A program made the position numbers and the translations under genes. This document shows positions 34,441 to 40,400 of a stretch of DNA of 64,000 nucleotides, one piece after another (the first letter of the stretch is position 1; every line of letters begins with the position of its first letter). The stretch lies in the NCBI RefSeq assembly GCF_000003815.2, contig NC_049994.1, positions 11,347,736 to 11,411,735 on the forward strand, written 5' to 3'. The notes under the pieces are model-generated. The model saw nothing but the letters and a program-made list of their open reading frames with translations, was not told where the DNA came from and made no database searches. The stretch is from Branchiostoma floridae (lineage: Eukaryota; Chordata; Leptocardii; Amphioxiformes; Branchiostomatidae).

Positions 34441-37400
34441 GATGGATTCTGTATCTTTTGTCCTGTCATGGTTTTGTCTTGTCTATTCACGACAAGAGAA
34501 AATCTCCTGTTAATAATAAATGACTTTGAAATCTGTTACAAAACTTACCACAATGCTCTTCGTCACTGCCATCGAAGCAATCTTCCCGCCCGTTACAACG
34601 TTTCACGAAAGGTAAACATTTTGACCAATCATCACAGCGAAACCGTTGCCATGGTTGCCACAGACGGAATTCACCAAGGGAACAGGGATCAACTGGTGAT
34701 AAAAACACAAACATATTTGCTTTTAGTACCATTGAAGCTAAAAATCAGTTGCAGAGACCGCATAAACACTACAGGTTTGGATAACGATATCAAGAATTCG
34801 TTAGCAACAATTACCGACTATTTCGAAATGATGTCAAGATGCGTCAAGAATTTTAACCATCTTATTCTATCCCAGTAAAGTAACCAAATAAAATGGTATG
34901 TCGATGAAGGTTAGGCATACAGGTAACAAGATACGCCAAATAGCAATTACTCATTGACAAGCAACTTTTTGGAAACGGCAAGCTAATTAACTCATTTGTT
35001 TTGTATTGGACTACTAAATAAGTTTCTTCATCTTTTTTTGCATATCAATTCAAAGTTAGCATATTATGGAACCTACTCTCCAACAAGATCTCTCTAGTAT
35101 CACTAACGAAAGATAACGGATGTTATCTGAAACGTCTGACCGTTCCAAAAATTATATCCAGTTGTTTGAATGTGTAATTGCTATTTGGCGCAGAAAATAG
35201 TATCTCCTTTTAATAACACAGAAAACAATTGCAACTTCCCCTACCTTTGTCAACGGCGACGAATGTAGCCTTGAATCCAGTAAATGTCAGCCAAGCGTCA
35301 CTTTGGAACTGCACTTTGACGATGTTGAGCCCAGAAGTGATACGTTTGTCTGGGTAGTTGGCGTCTGTTTTCGCACTTCCGCAAAACTTTCCTTTTCCTG
35401 TTGTCGTTACCATAAACAGATTAGCAAAAAATGCATTTGATGATTCAGTAAGACTATGATACATCATAGCCGGCTATAATTGAGATAAGTGCCCATTTGT
35501 AATATATAGCATGAAATGAGTTTGTTATTGATTTGTTGGTGACCGCAGGGAAGAACCCCTGCTTGACTGCCTGTGCCTACGCTGCAAGTAGAATTCATGT
35601 GAGACAAATTGACAATACAGAAACCAAAGAATAAACAGACTCTTTTTACTTTATTCTAAACTATTGCTTTATTTCCACCGACGTTATGGTGATCGTATTT
35701 TACCTTTCTGAAGGGCAAATCTGACTGGTTCACATTGCACTGCAGCGATAATTGTGAATTACGTTTTGTGACCGCATCTGTAGCAGCGCCACCTGTCGCT
35801 GCAGTACAATGTGAACCAGTCAAAATTGCTTTGAGGAAGGTGACAGAAAACGTCGATGGAAATAAAACAATGGTTGTATAAACTCAGTGACGTACTTGTT
35901 TGTAGCAACCTGGTAAAACTGTTCACGGAATGCAGAAACCAGATAAACAGGGAAAGCAAGTCTCGGAAGTCTCGGACATAGTCTAGTGATCTTGCGAGAC
36001 TAGATCATTCCGTGATCAAGATGTATTGCGCAGACATCGGAAATTTGGAGTTGCGTATTTTACGTGTTTTCAAGAGCCACTGATCGAAGAAGTACTATAA
36101 TAATTAACAGAGAAATATCTTTATCACTCGTATTGTAATAGTTACCCACCTAACTGTCGATTGTATTTCGAATTTCCCTCGTAGACCTGAACGAAGTCAT
36201 AATCACACTGTGGGTGTGCTTCCACGTCAAACCAGTCGAATCCGAGAACTATAGACTTGGACCTGTTGACCCGAATGGTCCATTCACAGAACAGGTTGTT
36301 GTCGTATTTCTCTGGGAAATTTGGTGACGTGAAATCTCCTGCCTCGCCAGATAACGTGGAGCCACATGATGCCTCCGAGGCTGGAGAAGTAACATTATAC
36401 ACAACAATTTGATGAAGGTTAGACATCCAGGTAACAAGACACGCCAAAAGTAGTTATTAAAGCCGCTGGGTATGGTTTTGGAAGTGATTATACGTTTCGG
36501 ATAGAATCCAGTATCTTTCGTCAGTGACAAGTTGCAATGCTGTTATCTTGTACTTCCTACATACCCCGAATGTCAATGGTATTTGTTTGCTGGAAAGGTT
36601 TAAATGTATGTTTAAATGCCTTAAATAATCATCATATCGTTCCGTGCCAGTACTGCAGCCAGGCCACGGCCTTCTCGTTAGCTTCTAGAAGGTCCGTGCA
36701 ATGCCTTAACCCTATTCAGACCGGGCTTTTTTGGTCATCCCTGGACCGGGGGGGGGGGAGCTTTTGAGGCCCTCCACTTCTAAGTCGTATAACTCTAAAA
36801 CGACGTGCCGTAGGGCCACCAAATTTTTAGGACATAATTTCGACATAATATCTGACAAGTATGTGACGTTTGACGTTACGTTGACGTAAAATGACGTAAT
36901 TATGATGTCATCAATTTGATTACATTGGCCAAACCCATGAAAAGTGGGCATTCTCAGAAAACTTCAATTTATGCTACAAAAATGTAACAACAAGTGCAGA
37001 TAACAGAATAATAATGTTTATTACGACTTGTGTTGCCAATAGCAACATCAATGACGTCAATATGACGTCATAAAATGACGTCATGCACATCTAAGATACG
37101 AGTTGGGCTCCGCCATATTATATCCACCACCTTGAATTTTTATATTTCAGCCATACATAGTATGGTGAAATATATTGTATTCGTAATGTTTCTTTCTTTC
37201 TTTCTTTCTTTCTTTCTCCTGTCAAATCTTCAAAGTGATTCATCTCCGCCATTCCTGGACCGAATGACCTGAAATTTGGCACAGGGGTAGAATGGGCCAA
37301 TACCTTGATGCTTTTTTCTCAGTTTTTTCATATCTACCTCTAAAATGATTTTATTGAGATTTTTTGGTCAATTTTAGACCAAAACTGTATATTTTGGCCC

Positions 37401-40400
37401 CTGTACCCTGGTATTACAACCAAATGAGCTGAAATTTGACAGAGATGTGCCTTGATAATGCCCCCATATAAATTCGATAACACTTTTGGTGTACAGTACA
37501 ACAAATGCTTATTTTTGCGATTTTTTTACCAATTTTTGACCAAAAAAGGACACTTTTGGCCCCTGTACCCTGGTATTACAACCAAATGAGCTGAAATTTG
37601 ACAGAGATGTGCCTTGATAATGCCCCAATATAAATTCAATAACACTTTTGGTGTACAGTACAACAAAATGCTTATTTTTGCGATTTTTTTTACCAATTTT
37701 TGACCAAAAAAGGACACTTTTGGCTCCTGTACCTTGGTATTGCAACCGAATGAGCTGAAATTTGACACAGATGTGCCTTGATAATCCCTTCATATAAATT
37801 CAATAACACTTTTGGTGTACAGTGCAACAAAATGCTTATTTTTGCGATTTTTGGCCAATTTTTGACCAAAAAAGGACACTTTTGGCTCCTGTACCCTGGT
37901 ATTACAATTAAATGACCTGAAATTTGGTATAGATAGGCATTAGATACTTGGTAACAAGATTCAAGTAAAATTTTTGACGTAAACAACTTTAAAATGATTA
38001 ATTTTGGCACTTTTCTGAGGGGAAATTTGGCCTCCTGACGTGACCTTCCGTGACCCCGCACAGAGCCACACCTGTGCGCGTCAGCCGGAGAGTTAATTGA
38101 ATCAAAGACCTAGCCAATCAGCGAAGAGGAGGCCAAAGGCTAATTGATATTCATAAGCAGGGCCTCATGATCCCGTATATAGCAGTGTTCCCGCCAGGGG
38201 GAGCGAAGCCCGCCTAAGGCTCTCGCATTTTAGACTATTCAGAAGGCTTTATATTGTATCAGTTCTTAGGGGCATATCTATGATAATCGCAGCAGTCACT
38301 TAACTTCTCTTCAGGAGTTTAGCGTAACACTATTTCAGGTCAAACCGTCAAAGGCAACTAAAAACAAACTTTAACGTTACTGAGTTCAACAGTACTTATA
38401 ACTTGTTATCCGAAGTTGAAACGCTAGCGATGGTATTTTCGCTGCGCTGTTAGCTCCATGCGACTGTTGTTGACGGTCTTATAACGGTATATTTTGCAAC
38501 CCTGTACCCTGGTATGAGTAACATTTGGTATAGATAGGCATAAGATAGTTGGTAAAATGATCCAAGTAAAATTTTTGGCATAAAGTACTGTAAAAGGCTT
38601 AATTACAGCACTTTTTTGAGGGGGAATTGGTTTTCTTTCGTTCTCCATGCCATGACCTTTCGGACGTTCACCCCACAGAGCCGACATCTGCACCTGCGTC
38701 TAGCCGGCAGGAAGAGTTAATTCAATTAATGGTTCAGCCAATCAGCGAAGAGGAAAGCGAAGGCTAATTAATATTCATAAGCGGGACCACACAATACGTT
38801 AACTTGAAGACTCAGGCCGTACAGACTTCTCGCCAGGATTTTTTCAAAGCGTCGGACAGGGGTCCGGGGGCCGCCGAATGTCCCTGGCGGGGTCCAGGGG
38901 CAGGGCCACTGTGGGGGGGACCCAGGTGGGCGAAGCCCCCCGGAAGCTCTTGCATTTTAGACTATTGAGAAGGCTTCTTTTATCAGTTTTTTTAGGGCCA
39001 TATCTACGATAATCGCAGCAGTCACTTACTTCTCTTCAGCAGTTTGACTTTAAAATATTTCGGGTCAAAGCTTCAAAGACAACTAAAACCTCAAAAACAA
39101 CAAACTTTACTTAGCTCAACAGTATACAAAAATATTGTACGGGTTGCCATCCTTAGTTGAAGCGCTTATTTATAGCGCTAGTATCTTCGCTGCGCCGTTA
39201 GCCGCCGTGCGACTTTTGTTGACGGTCTGATATCCCTACGTCGCCGCCTCGCTGATATTCCCACGGACATGTTTCAAGAAAAATACCCAGCAAAAAACGC
39301 TGTTCTGCGTCAAATTCTATTCTATAAAACATGTGGGACTCAGTGTTACAGTCTAAATATTTTGTAGAAGCACCGCTGTAGGAAAGAAGGTCCAAGCAAT
39401 GTAAAACATCACGTAGCATGAAGTTCGCTGTCAACTGGCACACAGCACATGACTGTTTGAAACTCAAAGTCTAATCAACAGCCGTGTTTGATTGATAGCC
39501 GGCGGTCCTTTGATGAAGTCGGCGAAAGGTGCGTTAGTTAGAAAATCTGCGTTTAGTTTTCATACGTAATTATAAGTTAGACAGTGGCGAGAATGATTAT
39601 TTTCTCATCAATATTTCTCTTCAGAATTATTTGAACTTAATTGTACATCTAAACAATTGGCTTACCTGTGCAATGTTTATATGATTAATGATCAGTGTAC
39701 TGAAATCATGTTTAACGTATGGCTCCTAGTCAATAGATCAGCATTTTCTCTATAGTGACCACCTGTCTATAGTGGCCACATTTCCTAGTGCTGTTGTTGT
39801 TTGACATAAACTTTGAACATTTAAATTGTAAGTAACTTTAAACTGCCAGAGTTTCAGCCCAATAAAACACTCTCAGCGCCAGGGTATGAACAGACTGACC
39901 AGACAGACGAAAATAAATCCTCGAACAAGGTTCAATCGTATCTTACGGGTCTGGCAGGAAGTTGTTAAACTAAAATAAGAATAGGCTCGATGGCTGATTG
40001 CATACAAAGTAAAACAGTTTTACAGCTTGAAGAAAACAAACGCTCCTACAGTACATGCACCTGCTTGATAATTATTAAATCGTATGCCCTACTTAAATAA
40101 AAAAAGTTCACTGCAATAATAAATGTACCCACATCACAAGGAGCTTATACTTTTTTAAACTTACACCTAGTTATCGTACTGAAAATTGTTAATGACATTA
40201 CATGAAGTCATTCAACAATTTTCAGTCATGATGAAAATTTTCTGAATGGAAGGTGTGATTATTGTCATTTTCTGAAAAATAGAAGCAAGCTCTGTTTTTA
40301 CCTGGAATCAATTCACAATACCAGTCCACTTTGGGGGATAATGTACTGTTAAGAGGATGTTCCATTTTTGCGCAGGGGTGATTTGGAACAGTCCAATGTT

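Noticed and set aside
34285-34878. 197-codon frame with Cys-Val repeats on the plus strand
   Set aside because: Produced by the GT/GC microsatellite; it overlaps antisense to the LDLa1 exon.
36142-36447. CUB1 as the first exon using an upstream in-frame ATG (36447)
   Set aside because: The frame upstream of 36380 runs through the intronic hairpin element, no signal peptide is present, and a clean acceptor lies at 36381.
37240-37960. CRISPR-like array
   Set aside because: The repeats are contiguous 162-bp units without spacers in an animal genome.
37509-38061. Open reading frames of 80-146 codons in the tandem repeats at 37.5-38.1 kb and 49.4-50.2 kb
   Set aside because: They repeat the same peptide with each 162-bp unit, on different frames and strands. 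They come from the minisatellite in the Helentron-like element and have no protein-like features.
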